Part shown: one piece after another, positions 30,201 to 38,352 of the stretch
Layout: each line of letters opens with the position of its first letter
Position numbering within the stretch: position 1 is the first letter of the stretch
Source of the DNA: Thecamonas trahens ATCC 50062
Lineage: Eukaryota > Apusozoa > Apusomonadida > Apusomonadidae
DNA length: 42,932 nucleotides
Direction of reading: 5' to 3'
NCBI RefSeq assembly: GCF_000142905.1
Contig: NW_013657627.1
Span: forward strand, 1-42,932
The notes under the pieces: model-generated
Database searches by the model: none
Told to the model about the DNA's origin: nothing
Seen by the model: only the letters and a program-made list of their open reading frames with translations
Translations under genes and position numbers: made by a program

Positions 30201-30782
30201 ATTTACGAGCGCTACGGCGTCCGCAGCGAAGATCGCGCGGCGTTCAGACTCCCCGCATCAATCGTGGGCGGGCTCCTCGGGTCGAGGACGGAGATAGACC
30301 CGGCAAACTACTTTGTGGACGAAGCCCTCGAGGACATTTACAAGCGCTACGACGTGCGCAGCGAAGATCGCGCGGCGTTCAGACTTTCTGCATCGATCGT
30401 GGGCGGTCTCCTCGGGTCGAGGACGGAGATAGACCCGGCAAACTACTTCAAGCCCGAGCTGCTGGAGGACATTTACGAGCGCTACGGCGTCCGCAGCGAA
30501 GATCGCGCGGCGTTCAGACTTCCTGCATCGACTGTGGGCGGTCTCCTCGGGTCGAGGACGGAGATAGACCCGGCCGACTACTTTGTGGACGAAGCCCTCG
30601 AGGACATTTACAAGCGCTACGACGTGCGCAGCGAAGATCGCGCGGCGTTCAGACTCCCCGCATCGATCGTGGGTGGTCTCCTCGGGTCGAGGACGGAGAT
30701 AGACCCGGCAAACTACTTTGTGGACGAAGCCCTCGAGGACATTTACAAGCGCTACGACGTGCGCAAGCCAGGCCGCAAATGA
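27201..30782 (+). CDS. 45-residue-repeat protein, 5' part (interrupted by a retrotransposon)
   Basis: An unbroken frame of 1,193 codons from ATG 27201. The N-terminus contains ILALACTCRAFCVAL (residues ~34-48), faintly F-box-like. Residues ~50-480 are a non-repetitive, helical, Ala/Val-rich domain that I do not recognise. Two diverged repeats (YLSGETLERLYAKYGV; YVDAETLEMLIEKHGI) then lead to about fourteen and a half copies of a 45-residue unit, PA(N/D)YF(KPELL/VDEAL)E-(D/E)IY(E/K)RY(G/D)VRSEDRAAF and a SASxVGGLLGSRT tail. At 30769 the repeat breaks off, five foreign codons follow and the frame stops at TGA 30780-30782, a few bases before a retrotransposon LTR. The missing C-terminal part lies beyond that element at 36766-38352, so the native protein would be about 1,720 residues. 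This copy should make only a truncated protein unless the element is removed. Confidence 0.85.
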   Translation: MLDIRMFSHPESMEAASLIAYMVYQASDLDTGSILALACTCRAFCVALFGFPWTRAMYRSRMAVERREKAMREVTRARMVGCDVAEADERFIKVVADREFVDASDDDSAAFAQTGPSSVLRQVYSSQVASTKRVVAGPMLLAQLSGAEIGLSAAELELVVMRWAELAQTFGPRQATIAVKAALAKVVEAVSGDALMGAPTGSTQARMPLLVLSSYPPSNVDTECVHIVRYSDVAADNRRLLSLTYAVVAETLMMMTGVKEASPQEALVLIHELVLTADVCPNDEATRESQRSRFAKPSAAAWKDGVAATAAALVAVADKLGTVLMFSIKGGKMLVKALQTMPGVCAVAINLGAFAGRNHIETHHVLGNGCLAFAIVVAGRATPSMFVLLVVAQPCATAASKTTSARVMAARRCATTLADVVSWFVAAPAMDKLAPEPFIGIRRVNGLHAILSSRRPVDPALYLSGETLERLYAKYGVGVENRTTFRAAAVDVAPLVDVNPAEYVDAETLEMLIEKHGIEQRAEFRLPMCKVAPFVPIDPANCFVDEALEDIYERYGVRSEDRAAFRVSASIVGGLLGSRTKIDPANYFKPELLEDIYERYGVRSEDRAAFRLPASTVGGLLGSRTEIDPANYFKPELLEDIYERYGVRSEDRAAFRLPASIVGGLLGSRTEIDPADYFKPELLEEIYERYGVRSEDRAAFRLPASIVGGLLGSRTEIDPANYFVDEALEDIYKRYDVRSEDRAAFRLSASIVGGLLGSRTEIDPADYFVDEALEDIYKRYDVRSEDRAAFRLPASIVGGLLGSRTEIDPANYFKPELLEDIYERYGVRSEDRAAFRLSASTVGGLLGSRTEIDPANYFKPELLEDIYERYGVRSEDRAAFRLSASTVGGLLGSRTEIDPANYFKPELLEEIYERYGVRSEDRAAFRLPASTVGGLLGSRTEIDPANYFVDEALEDIYKRYDVRSEDRAAFRLPASIVGGLLGSRTEIDPADYFKPELLEEIYERYGVRSEDRAAFRLPASIVGGLLGSRTEIDPANYFVDEALEDIYKRYDVRSEDRAAFRLSASIVGGLLGSRTEIDPANYFKPELLEDIYERYGVRSEDRAAFRLPASTVGGLLGSRTEIDPADYFVDEALEDIYKRYDVRSEDRAAFRLPASIVGGLLGSRTEIDPANYFVDEALEDIYKRYDVRKPGRK
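28803..30768 (+). repeat. 135-base tandem repeats (45 codons), about 14.5 copies
   Basis: The period is 135 bases. Two sequence flavours alternate: A (FKPELLE(D/E)IYERYGVR) and B (FVDEALEDIYKRYDVR). The order over the first fifteen units is hybrid, A, A, A, B, B, A, A, A, B, A, B, A, B, B. Unit 1 has a B head with an A tail. The array continues after the retrotransposon at 36778. Confidence 0.9.
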
Positions 30783-30788
30783 CGTAGG

Positions 30789-30943
30789 TGTTTTCACAGA
30801 ACTACGATGGGGTGTGACGCAGGGTGTGCACAAGCAAAGGCTAAACCCGATTTTACCCCGAAGACCGGCACCGAAAGCTGACGTCAGGAGCGAGGGAGAG
30901 AGAGACGTCTGCCCCAGGCTCAAGCACACGCTGTCTTGCGACA
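30789..30943 (-). repeat. 3' LTR of the chromovirus (155 bases)
   Basis: In element orientation it begins TGTCGCAAG and ends GAAAACA. It matches 36583-36735 except for one substitution and one C. The purine-rich GGGGGCGGG immediately inside (30944-30954, minus strand) is a good polypurine tract for plus-strand priming. Confidence 0.9.
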
Positions 30944-31880
30944 CCCGCCCCCGAGCCATCGCCTGCCCGCACGCGATGGCTCCGCTCGCAAGGTCGACAT
31001 CACCAACAACTCACTGCCTCTCCGTTGCACCTCGGTCTCGCGGTGCTACACAGTGGCTCCCAGCCACTCCCGCCTCTAGTCCACGGCGGCGGCCTCCTAG
31101 GCCCGCCCCCGACTGAGGACTCCTCCCAGTAATGGTCTTGCGCTGCCCTCGGACTCTGTCCGCCGCGCTCACATCACCGGCCTTTCCGGCGAGCTCCAGC
31201 CCGACGTCTCCTTTCAGAGACCGACGAGCTCACCGGCCCGCACACCCGCCAGCGTCCCGGCGGGTGGCGGCCTGCCGCCTTTATCGCATTCCCCGAGCTC
31301 AACGCTCGGCTTCCGAGCCCAGGATGGCCTGTCCTGGCTCGCCCAGATCCGTCGAGACATGCCCCTGCTCCGCCCGACCGCTCCGAGCGCGTCGGTACCC
31401 CTGGTTGCATGTAGCTCCACCGATCCACCCGACTCGATACGGTCCTCCCGCGTGCGGTGCTTCACCACCGCCCTGAGGCAGCCTCTTGGCTCTGTAGATC
31501 TTGGATGGACGTAGCACATTGTGGGCCCCTCGCGCCTTTCGCGCTCCCCGGCTTGCTTTCAAGCCGCCTCGGTCCCGTGCCCGTCCCCTCACTGGCGCAG
31601 CCTGGCTGGCTCTGGCCGACGACCTCGTCGTGGTCCCGAGCTCCAACGTATCTTTGAGTCCCTGCCCCTGCGCGGCGCCCACCTGTGTGGGTGCCCACGC
31701 TGGCAGCCCGCCGTGACGCTCGCCGGTACCCGGCTCGCGACCCAGCCCAGGCGCGACCCCATCGCCCTTGCGATCGATCGCCGCCTGTCCCAGCGGTCCG
31801 CGCCGCTTCCAGCAGCGCCCGCCCCTGCGATCCCTTGAGTGGTGAGCTCCCCGCTCCCCTCCATGATCCCAGGTCCGAGC
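30944..31880 (-). other. Internal 3' region of the chromovirus, no gene recognised
   Basis: About 940 bases separate the end of pol from the 3' LTR. Several overlapping open frames exist on both strands, none with a recognisable motif, and composition suggests they are chance frames. Such a long 3' untranslated region is unusual but not unknown for Ty3-type elements. Confidence 0.5.
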
Positions 31881-34800
31881 CTACGCTCGCTTGCCCCGAT
31901 GACTCCGACGACTACGCCTTGCCACCGATTCCCGCGCCAAGCGTCGCCCGTTCCCGCGCTTCGCGGTCGCCTTCCGGCGCCGCCCACGCGCGTCCCGCGG
32001 CTGCTGCTTCCGCGCTTCCCGCGCGTCTGCCAGCATCCGCCGTACCTTCGGCGCCCACACCGTCGCTTCTAAGATGAACGCAGCCGGCTCCACCGTGTTC
32101 TGCCACGGCTCCCCATCGGGATCCAGCCCGGCCCATGCCACCTCCACTAACGGCCACCGACCGAGCCTCCGGACTGCTACAACGTCCTCGACCACCCATC
32201 GGCCGCATCGCCCGTCGTCCGGCACCGAATCCACGTTGTTGGCTGCGCCCTCTGGCAGCAGCCCCACTACATCCACATGTACTACCTGTGGTTCCCCGTC
32301 GCCATTCTCCAGCAACAGCCTATGCGAGCCCGACCGCCCGACCACCATCCGTGGCCCTTTCCATCGCGGATCGAATTTGACTCGCTCTTCCTGTGGAGTA
32401 CGCAGTAGCACGAGTTCCCCGGGCACCGGTCGCACAGTCTTCGCTTGCGCCTCCGGTTCCTGCCCTCCAGCCGCAGCCCGCTCGCGCTCTCGCCTCGCAT
32501 CCTCTCGGTGCTGGCGCCAAGCTGCGAGACGTTCGGCCTGTGCCGCCCGCAACTCCTCGTCCGTGGCGGTGGGCCGTCCGTAGAAAACTACCTCGGGCTC
32601 GACTCCCGTGGCCCAGTTGGTCACTCGATTGTGTGCCCGCACCGCTTCTCCCAGCCTGCGGACCACGTCGACCGTGCGCCACTCGTCGAGACCACGATGC
32701 CTGTCTACAATTGCCGACCCAATGGAGCGCGACCACAGGTTGTGCAACCGTTCGAGCCGCGCCAGCGACTGTCCATGGTTGGGCGCTGTCTTAACCAGCT
32801 GCAGCCCTCGGGCCTTCGCCCATGCCTCGAACTCGTCCGCCACGAACGCTGGTCCGTTGTCCGAGACCACGCGATGGACTGATCCCGGCCAGCCCGACAA
32901 CACCTGTTCGAGTGCGATGATTGCATCCGTCGCCGATGTTGACTTCACCACCGCGAAGTCCATGAACCTGGAACAGTCGTCCACTGCCGACAGCACCTTG
33001 ATGTCCCCGTCCGCGCACGAAATGCCCGTGTAGTGGTCGATGAGAATGGTCTCTCCCACTTCGCTTCGATCACCAAATCTGCCAGTCGCCTCTGGCAGTG
33101 GTTGCGCCTTCGGTAGTCTTGATCGCTGAAGGAGGCACCCCCAGCAGTGTGCTACAGCTTCCCTTGCCGCACGCCGCTCCGCCCCCCGCAATGGGCTCTG
33201 CGCTGCCTGACGCACGAGCTGTGCTGTCTTCTGTGCACCACCGTGGCCGGTAGCCCGATGAGCAGCCAACGCAATCAGCGTCAGCTCCTCCGGCTTCGCC
33301 TCGGGGTCCCTCAGCCAGCTGGCGAGCCACGGTCTCCATGGCATCCCTGCCTTGCTCTTGTCAACCGTGTTCGTCACCATCACGGCGATCGCGCCGTCAC
33401 TTGCGGTATCTCCGCCGATCTCCATAGCGCCAACGTCCTTAGCGGCTTGCTTCGGGTCTCTCACTCGCCCCCAGCCGAGCGCTTCGTTGATTTTCGCCGG
33501 CCGCTCCCACGGCGCCAGCCTCATCTGCTCTTCGGCAACGATGCGGTCGAGCTCCTCCTCGCTAGGCCGCGAGCCGTAGGCAAAGGACGCCATCGTCACC
33601 TCCGCGCGCAACGCTTGATATGCCTCTGATTCGTCATCCGCGCGCCAAAAGTGCCGCGACAGCACGTCCGCCACGTTGGCCTGGCCGGCCACGTGTAGAA
33701 CGTGATATTCGGCTAGCTGGCCGATCGCTAGGATCGCCCGCGCAACGCGCGGTCGCACCAGCTCCAACGATGCACCCATCAGCAGCGCCGCCAACGGTTT
33801 GCTGTCCGTGACGATGACCGGCGGATGAGCAGCTCCGAGGAGATAACGCTTGGCCTTCTCCAAACCAAAGCTCAACGCCAGTGCCTCCCTGGTGATCTGT
33901 GCCTGTTCAGCCTCCCGTGCTGTGGTACGCCGCGAGTAAGCCGCCACGAGCACCAGCTCCTTCCTTGGCCGGTCCTCGTCTATCTGCAGTACCATCGCGC
34001 CGAGTCCACGCGGCGCTCCGTCGACTACAAGCAGTGTGCGGCGGTTCCGTCGGTATGTGGAGCGTTGCATCTGCTGCTCCGCCCGTGCCCGGAACGCCTC
34101 TAACTCTTCTTCGGCTTCTGCCGTCCACCGGAATCGGCCTTCCGCTGTTAGAGCCCTCCGCATTGCCGATGTCTTCGCCGACAACTGCGGGAGGAACAAG
34201 CCTAGCCACACAATGCTGCCCAGCACCGACTGCAATTCCTTCTTGTCCTTCGGCGACGCCAGCTCGCGCATCTTTGATCGGTATGCGTCTGTGACCGACA
34301 CCCGTCCGAGTCTCACGCGGCTGCCGTAGAAAACGACCTCCTCCTTGCACGCTTCCAACTTCGGAATACCGTACCAAAGACCGTTTGCCGCCCCGGCTCG
34401 TAGGTCTGCTATCAGCTGGTCGACCAGCAGCCGTGTAGGTGTTCCCGGCAGCTTGCCTAGCACCGCGTCATCAAGGTATCGTTCCCTGCGCAGCGCCGTG
34501 CTCTGCAGTGGTGGGTAGACATGGCGAGCGAACGCCTCGAACAGTCGCGGCGATGCTGCCAGGCCCATTGCCAGCCTCCGCAATCGCCACCATCTCCCGC
34601 CTACCTGGAATGAGAGGATCCGGGAGGCTTCCTCCGATAGCTCGATTGCTAGGTAAGCCGCAGCACAGTCTGTCGAGCAGAACACGTCGCACTCCGCCAA
34701 TCGGTCCAACATCGCTTCCACTTCCGGGAGCTCCACCGTCTCGGCCGCCAGCCGCTGGTTGAGTGCCCTCAGATTGAGACATAGTCTCACCGAGCCATCT

Positions 34801-36452
34801 TTCTTCAGCACTGGTACCACGGGCATCCTCCACCTGGCTGGTTCCGACTCCTGCACCGTTCCCTGTGAGGCCATGTACTCCAGTCGGTCGAGGATCTTGG
34901 CCGTGAGATCAGGCCCAAAATCCCGCTGCCCGAGGTAGATCGGGTTATCATCGTCATAGCGCAAACCGATGTCCAGCTCAAGACCTGGCGCGGTGGGCTG
35001 AATCTCTCCGTTGCGCCGTAGATCGAACATGAACGGGTACTCGCACACCGCCTCCATCAACGATCTGAACCCCGCGGTGCCCAACGCTGTCTCTACTCCA
35101 TGCTCCCGCAGAGCTACCCGGGTGTCTGCAATCCGCTGGGTGAGGTACGCTTCGTCGTACTGCGCCTTGCGGTCGCTGACTTCCGTGTCAGCGCCAAACA
35201 CTGTGGCTCGCCGGCCGCATGCGGGTGGCCCGCTGTCCTTTCCGATGACCGCCATTTGCAGGTCTTCCACGCTGCTCTGCCCGGATCCCACGAACGCCAC
35301 CGGCGAGCGACCGGTATGGTTCGGGAACCAAACCATGGCATCCGCACCTTCTGCGGCAGCGGCTCCTCGAATCCATGCTCCTTGCACCCGGTCAAGCTCG
35401 CTGCGCCCGAGCACGACGTCCGTGACGAGCTCATGGTCCACCACCACGGCACTCGACCCGATCGACCATAGCTCGCCTTCTGTATCAACAAAGCCTAGAT
35501 GAACTCCCAGTTCGCCCAGCACTACCAATGGGCGGCCTCCCGCACCACGTAGTCGGACTGAGGGTGGCGATCGCGACTGCTTCCCCACGGCCTCGCGCAC
35601 CCTGTGACGTGCGCAACCCAGCAGCAACGCGGCCAGCGACGCACCGATCACAGTGCGGGCCGCGCCACTATCAACGAGGGCCACGCTTGGCCAACCGCTG
35701 CCCACCAGCTCACGCTCCATACGTGAGCGTGGGTCCGGTGCATCTAGTTCGGTGCTCCGGCTCTCTGCTCGAGCCACCAGGACTCGAACCCGACCCGACG
35801 ACACCTGCTCCTGCGGCCGACGCCCGTCCACAGCCAGCACGTCCGCTGGCACTAGGTCCTCCCCCGCCCGCGGCGTGGGATCCTGGACGTCCTCCTGCCA
35901 TGGAAACCATGCAGCCACCAGCGCCGTTCGACTCCACGGCCTGTTTGCCTTGTCTCCGGGGAGCGACGAGCCGTCGCCCCTCTTGGGCGCCTCCTCGGGT
36001 GGCTTCTCGGCATCGCCGGTCGATCCTCTGACCCGTGTCGCCCCACCGAGTCCGCCAAAGCGGCTCGTGTGCGACGCAAACGCTCGCTTCCTCCGCAGAC
36101 ACCTGAGCCGCTCTAGCCCGTGCGGCGCCTCACGCAGCTCAGCTCTCGCGTCGGCCACAACCAGCCTCAGCATCGGTGGCAGCCGTGCTTCCAATCCTCC
36201 GCCCGACGATGGGCACGAGTCACGTGCTTCGCGACCCGCTGATTGTCGCCCGCAAAATTTTTTCCCTTCAACAGCCCGGCGACCGCCTCCTTCCATAGCA
36301 CAGCCAGAATGGCGTTGAACGTCTGACTCAGCGAATCCAGCCCCCTCTGACCAGCGGTCACGTGGTAGAGGCTCGCCTCTGTTGCTCTCGTAATATTCTG
36401 CTTGAGCACGGCGGCGGACTCGACCGGTCCCGAAGCGGTCGGCGATACCCAC
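31881..36452 (-). CDS. pol: Chromovirus Pol polyprotein (protease, RT, RNase H, integrase, chromodomain)
   Basis: An unbroken 1,523-codon frame, entered probably by -1 frameshift from gag near codon 64 rather than at its own ATG. Domains in order: aspartic protease with VALVDSGAARTVIG (~257-270); RT with VRLCLNLRALNQ (~555), motif A FCSTDCAAAYLAI (Asp ~594) and RYLDDAVL (~658-665); RNase H with LLVVDGAP, ITREALALSFG and VTDSKPLAALL, ending VAGQANVADVLSRHF; integrase with an HHCC zinc finger (HRATGHGG ... HCWGC) and a D,D-35-E core (DHYTG, SDNGPAF, ARLERLHNLW); a chromodomain-like segment (RWVVEDVVAVRRLG ... VEVAW ... NTVEPAAFI); and a basic tail. The chromodomain normally tethers integration to marked chromatin. 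Every catalytic residue I can place is present, so the enzyme set looks functional. Confidence 0.93.
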   Translation of the reverse strand: MGIADRFGTGRVRRRAQAEYYESNRGEPLPRDRWSEGAGFAESDVQRHSGCAMEGGGRRAVEGKKFCGRQSAGREARDSCPSSGGGLEARLPPMLRLVVADARAELREAPHGLERLRCLRRKRAFASHTSRFGGLGGATRVRGSTGDAEKPPEEAPKRGDGSSLPGDKANRPWSRTALVAAWFPWQEDVQDPTPRAGEDLVPADVLAVDGRRPQEQVSSGRVRVLVARAESRSTELDAPDPRSRMERELVGSGWPSVALVDSGAARTVIGASLAALLLGCARHRVREAVGKQSRSPPSVRLRGAGGRPLVVLGELGVHLGFVDTEGELWSIGSSAVVVDHELVTDVVLGRSELDRVQGAWIRGAAAAEGADAMVWFPNHTGRSPVAFVGSGQSSVEDLQMAVIGKDSGPPACGRRATVFGADTEVSDRKAQYDEAYLTQRIADTRVALREHGVETALGTAGFRSLMEAVCEYPFMFDLRRNGEIQPTAPGLELDIGLRYDDDNPIYLGQRDFGPDLTAKILDRLEYMASQGTVQESEPARWRMPVVPVLKKDGSVRLCLNLRALNQRLAAETVELPEVEAMLDRLAECDVFCSTDCAAAYLAIELSEEASRILSFQVGGRWWRLRRLAMGLAASPRLFEAFARHVYPPLQSTALRRERYLDDAVLGKLPGTPTRLLVDQLIADLRAGAANGLWYGIPKLEACKEEVVFYGSRVRLGRVSVTDAYRSKMRELASPKDKKELQSVLGSIVWLGLFLPQLSAKTSAMRRALTAEGRFRWTAEAEEELEAFRARAEQQMQRSTYRRNRRTLLVVDGAPRGLGAMVLQIDEDRPRKELVLVAAYSRRTTAREAEQAQITREALALSFGLEKAKRYLLGAAHPPVIVTDSKPLAALLMGASLELVRPRVARAILAIGQLAEYHVLHVAGQANVADVLSRHFWRADDESEAYQALRAEVTMASFAYGSRPSEEELDRIVAEEQMRLAPWERPAKINEALGWGRVRDPKQAAKDVGAMEIGGDTASDGAIAVMVTNTVDKSKAGMPWRPWLASWLRDPEAKPEELTLIALAAHRATGHGGAQKTAQLVRQAAQSPLRGAERRAAREAVAHCWGCLLQRSRLPKAQPLPEATGRFGDRSEVGETILIDHYTGISCADGDIKVLSAVDDCSRFMDFAVVKSTSATDAIIALEQVLSGWPGSVHRVVSDNGPAFVADEFEAWAKARGLQLVKTAPNHGQSLARLERLHNLWSRSIGSAIVDRHRGLDEWRTVDVVRRLGEAVRAHNRVTNWATGVEPEVVFYGRPTATDEELRAAQAERLAAWRQHREDARRERERAAAGGQEPEAQAKTVRPVPGELVLLRTPQEERVKFDPRWKGPRMVVGRSGSHRLLLENGDGEPQVVHVDVVGLLPEGAANNVDSVPDDGRCGRWVVEDVVAVRRLGRWPLVEVAWAGLDPDGEPWQNTVEPAAFILEATVWAPKVRRMLADAREARKQQPRDARGRRRKATAKRGNGRRLARESVARRSRRSHRGKRA

Positions 36453-36547
36453 TTCTGGATTTTCATGAAGAACGACGCGATGGCTTCAACGAGCGAGGGC
36501 AAGCACTCCTTGCGTACGGCGTTGATAGTCTCGGTCTTGTTAGCCAT
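36167..36547 (-). CDS. gag: Chromovirus Gag
   Basis: A 126-codon frame from ATG 36547 (MANKTETINAVRKECLPSLV). It is helical and amphipathic (FFMKIQKWVSPTASGPVESA, then LDSLSQTFNAILAVLWKEAV) and ends at the stop 36167-36169. No zinc knuckle is visible in the part read in this frame. It is short for Gag, so much of the structural region (up to the protease) is probably read only after frameshifting into the pol frame. The overlap with pol holds a slippery site (36254-36263). It starts about 35 bases from the 5' LTR. Confidence 0.75.
   Translation of the reverse strand: MANKTETINAVRKECLPSLVEAIASFFMKIQKWVSPTASGPVESAAVLKQNITRATEASLYHVTAGQRGLDSLSQTFNAILAVLWKEAVAGLLKGKNFAGDNQRVAKHVTRAHRRAEDWKHGCHRC
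36254..36263 (-). promoter_or_regulatory. Candidate -1 programmed frameshift site (A AAT TTT) between gag and pol
   Basis: On the coding strand this is AAAAAATTTT, read in gag as GGA AAA AAT TTT GCG. Both A AAA AAT and A AAT TTT fit the X XXY YYZ rule with codons in the zero frame, and a -1 slip leads exactly into the pol frame (AAA AAA TTT TGC). Two short stems follow at once (GCGAC/GTCGC about four bases on, then GCACG/CGTGC), ahead of the gag stop about 85 bases downstream. Confidence 0.75.
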
Positions 36548-36582
36548 TGTTAGACACTACTGCGTAGGGACAGCCTTAAAGG

Positions 36583-36735
36583 TTTCACAGAACTACGATG
36601 GGGTGTGACGCAGGGTGTGCACAAGCAAAGGCTAAACCCGATTTTACCCCCGAAGACCGGCACCGAAAGCTGACGTCAGGAACGAGGGAGAGAGAGACGT
36701 CTGCCCCAGGCTCAAGCACACGCTGTCTTGCGACA
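36583..36735 (-). repeat. 5' LTR of the chromovirus
   Basis: It matches the 3' LTR with one substitution (A/G near 36682) and one extra C. Its inner edge reads GAAACC where the 3' copy has GAAAACA, so the exact inner boundary and the primer-binding site (which should follow at 36582 and below) are not certain. Confidence 0.85.
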
Positions 36736-36765
36736 GGAATGTGGGAATGAGTGTGAGGGTGCGGT

Positions 36766-38352
36766 GTGCAGAATGGTGACCCGGCCGACTACTTTGTGGA
36801 CGAAGCCCTCGAGGACATTTACAAGCGCTACGATGTGCGCAGCGAAGATCGCGCGGCGTTCAGACTCCCCGCATCAATCGTGGGCGGGCTCCTCGGGTCG
36901 AGGACGGAGATAGACCCGGCAAACTACTTCAAGCCTGAGCTGTTGGAGGACATTTACGAGCGCTACGACGTCCGCAGCGAAGATCGCGCAGCGTTCAGAC
37001 TCCCCGCATCGACTGTGGGCGGTCTCCTCGCATCCATCGTGGAGCTTAGGCCAGGAGACTACTTTACCGACATTGATCTCGACAGCTTCTTCGAGTACTA
37101 CGGCGTGTCCCACGGCAGCCGCTCGACCTTCACCGCCTCGCCAGGGATGATAGGGGCGCACTCCCGTGTGATCGCATCCGCCCACCTCACGCCAGACGAG
37201 CTCAACGAAGTGTCCGACGCCATCGACGCCCACGGCAAGCTCCCGATGTACGTCGTTTCCGGCTTTATTGCTGCACGCGCCCAGGTCAACCCCAGCGACC
37301 ACCTTACTGGCAAGGCTCTCGACGAGTATCGAGCTCGGCACGGCCTCGAAGCCGGAGCGTCGTCGTCGTTCATCGAAGTGCGGAGGACAGCCGCGAGGGA
37401 CAAGAGCAAGCCGTCCGAGACGATGTACGTCAGCCGGTTCGACTCGTCGCAAAACGTCGTCCTCGTACACATCTACTCCCGCGATCTGGTGACCAAGGCC
37501 AAGACGCTCGTTGACTCGCGGTATCTGCGCATCCGGCTTTGCGGAGAGCGCGCGCTCTCGCCCGTGCTTGCCGTCCCGGTCGGCTCCGAACTGCTGCAGG
37601 CCGTCACCGGCGAGGTGAGGAAGGTGAAGCCGGGCACAACCTTCCAGGTCAGGTGCCGCATCGATGTGGTTGGCGGCGGCCCGGACGGCGGCGGGCAGCC
37701 ACGCTACATCGAGCACGTCGGCGTCAAGCTCGGCGTGTACAACGTCAACCCGGGCAGCGCCAACACCGCTGCACACGTCAAAAAGCGGACCAGGATCAGG
37801 ACCCCACCCACGGCCCGCCTCGTGGTCCAGATCAAGCCCATCCCCGCCGACAGCCGCCTTCCGACATGGGCTCTGGTCCGCATGAGCGTGCGCCTCGCTC
37901 GCCGCAACCAAAACTTCCAGCGCGGCGTCATCGGCGCCAGCGGCCGGGCCGAGCCGTTTCTTCTCGACCTCACCAGGCCTCACTCGGTCCTCTCGATGAA
38001 GGGCAACGCCACCGGCTTTCAGCTCCGTGTCACTGCTGCTGACAACGGGCCTCGGCTGCGCAAGTTCGACTTTCAGCGCTACGGAGCGTGCGTCAAGCCA
38101 AAGTCCCCCGGCGGCGAGACCACGCAGCACCACCACCATGACCAGCCCGACACGCGCATGCGTCGAGCGCGGTTCCACGCCTACGGCAAGGCGCACAACC
38201 CTATCTCGTACGACAACCGCGCACAGAACAGACTCTCCGTCGTGCTCGGCACCTATCGCCAAGCGAGACCGTCAGCCGGAAGCTCCACCGCGCTGTCCTT
38301 TGTCATCAGCCGCGCCGGCGCGCACAACGTCCACACCGGCAAGTACATCTAG
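36766..38352 (+). CDS. 45-residue-repeat protein, 3' part (separated exon/fragment)
   Basis: This is the continuation of the gene interrupted at 30.8 kb, in frame from PADYFVDEALEDIYKRYDVR at 36778 to the stop at 38350-38352. It contributes two more standard repeats (the second is a hybrid: A head FKPELLE with a YERYDVR tail) and diverging ones (YFTDIDLDSFFEYYGV; LTPDELNEVSDAIDAHG; HLTGKALDEYRARHGL). About 330 residues of non-repetitive C-terminal domain follow, alternating beta-strand-like segments (MYVSRFDSSQNVVLVHIYSR; ALSPVLAVPVGSELLQAV; YIEHVGVKLGVYNVN). I do not recognise this domain. The ATG at 36766 lies in foreign sequence (36736-36777) and is probably not a natural start. Confidence 0.8.
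   Translation: MQNGDPADYFVDEALEDIYKRYDVRSEDRAAFRLPASIVGGLLGSRTEIDPANYFKPELLEDIYERYDVRSEDRAAFRLPASTVGGLLASIVELRPGDYFTDIDLDSFFEYYGVSHGSRSTFTASPGMIGAHSRVIASAHLTPDELNEVSDAIDAHGKLPMYVVSGFIAARAQVNPSDHLTGKALDEYRARHGLEAGASSSFIEVRRTAARDKSKPSETMYVSRFDSSQNVVLVHIYSRDLVTKAKTLVDSRYLRIRLCGERALSPVLAVPVGSELLQAVTGEVRKVKPGTTFQVRCRIDVVGGGPDGGGQPRYIEHVGVKLGVYNVNPGSANTAAHVKKRTRIRTPPTARLVVQIKPIPADSRLPTWALVRMSVRLARRNQNFQRGVIGASGRAEPFLLDLTRPHSVLSMKGNATGFQLRVTAADNGPRLRKFDFQRYGACVKPKSPGGETTQHHHHDQPDTRMRRARFHAYGKAHNPISYDNRAQNRLSVVLGTYRQARPSAGSSTALSFVISRAGAHNVHTGKYI

Larger units (their letters stand above)
30789..36735 (-). mobile_element. Young Ty3/Gypsy chromovirus-type LTR retrotransposon
   Basis: The element runs on the minus strand: 5' LTR 36583-36735, short leader, gag, a long pol frame, a ~940-base 3' region and 3' LTR 30789-30943. 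Pol order is protease, RT, RNase H, integrase, chromodomain, which is diagnostic of Ty3/Gypsy chromoviruses. The LTRs differ by one substitution and one C indel in ~153 bases and the main frame is intact, so insertion was recent and the copy may still be competent. It interrupts the 45-residue-repeat gene. I see no clean target-site duplication: short unrelated sequences (30769-30788 and 36736-36777) lie between each LTR and the gene repeats. Confidence 0.93.

Noticed and set aside
30944-31880. An extra (envelope-like) gene in the chromovirus 3' region
   Set aside because: Frames are short, overlapping on both strands, and show no signal peptide, membrane segment or conserved motif.
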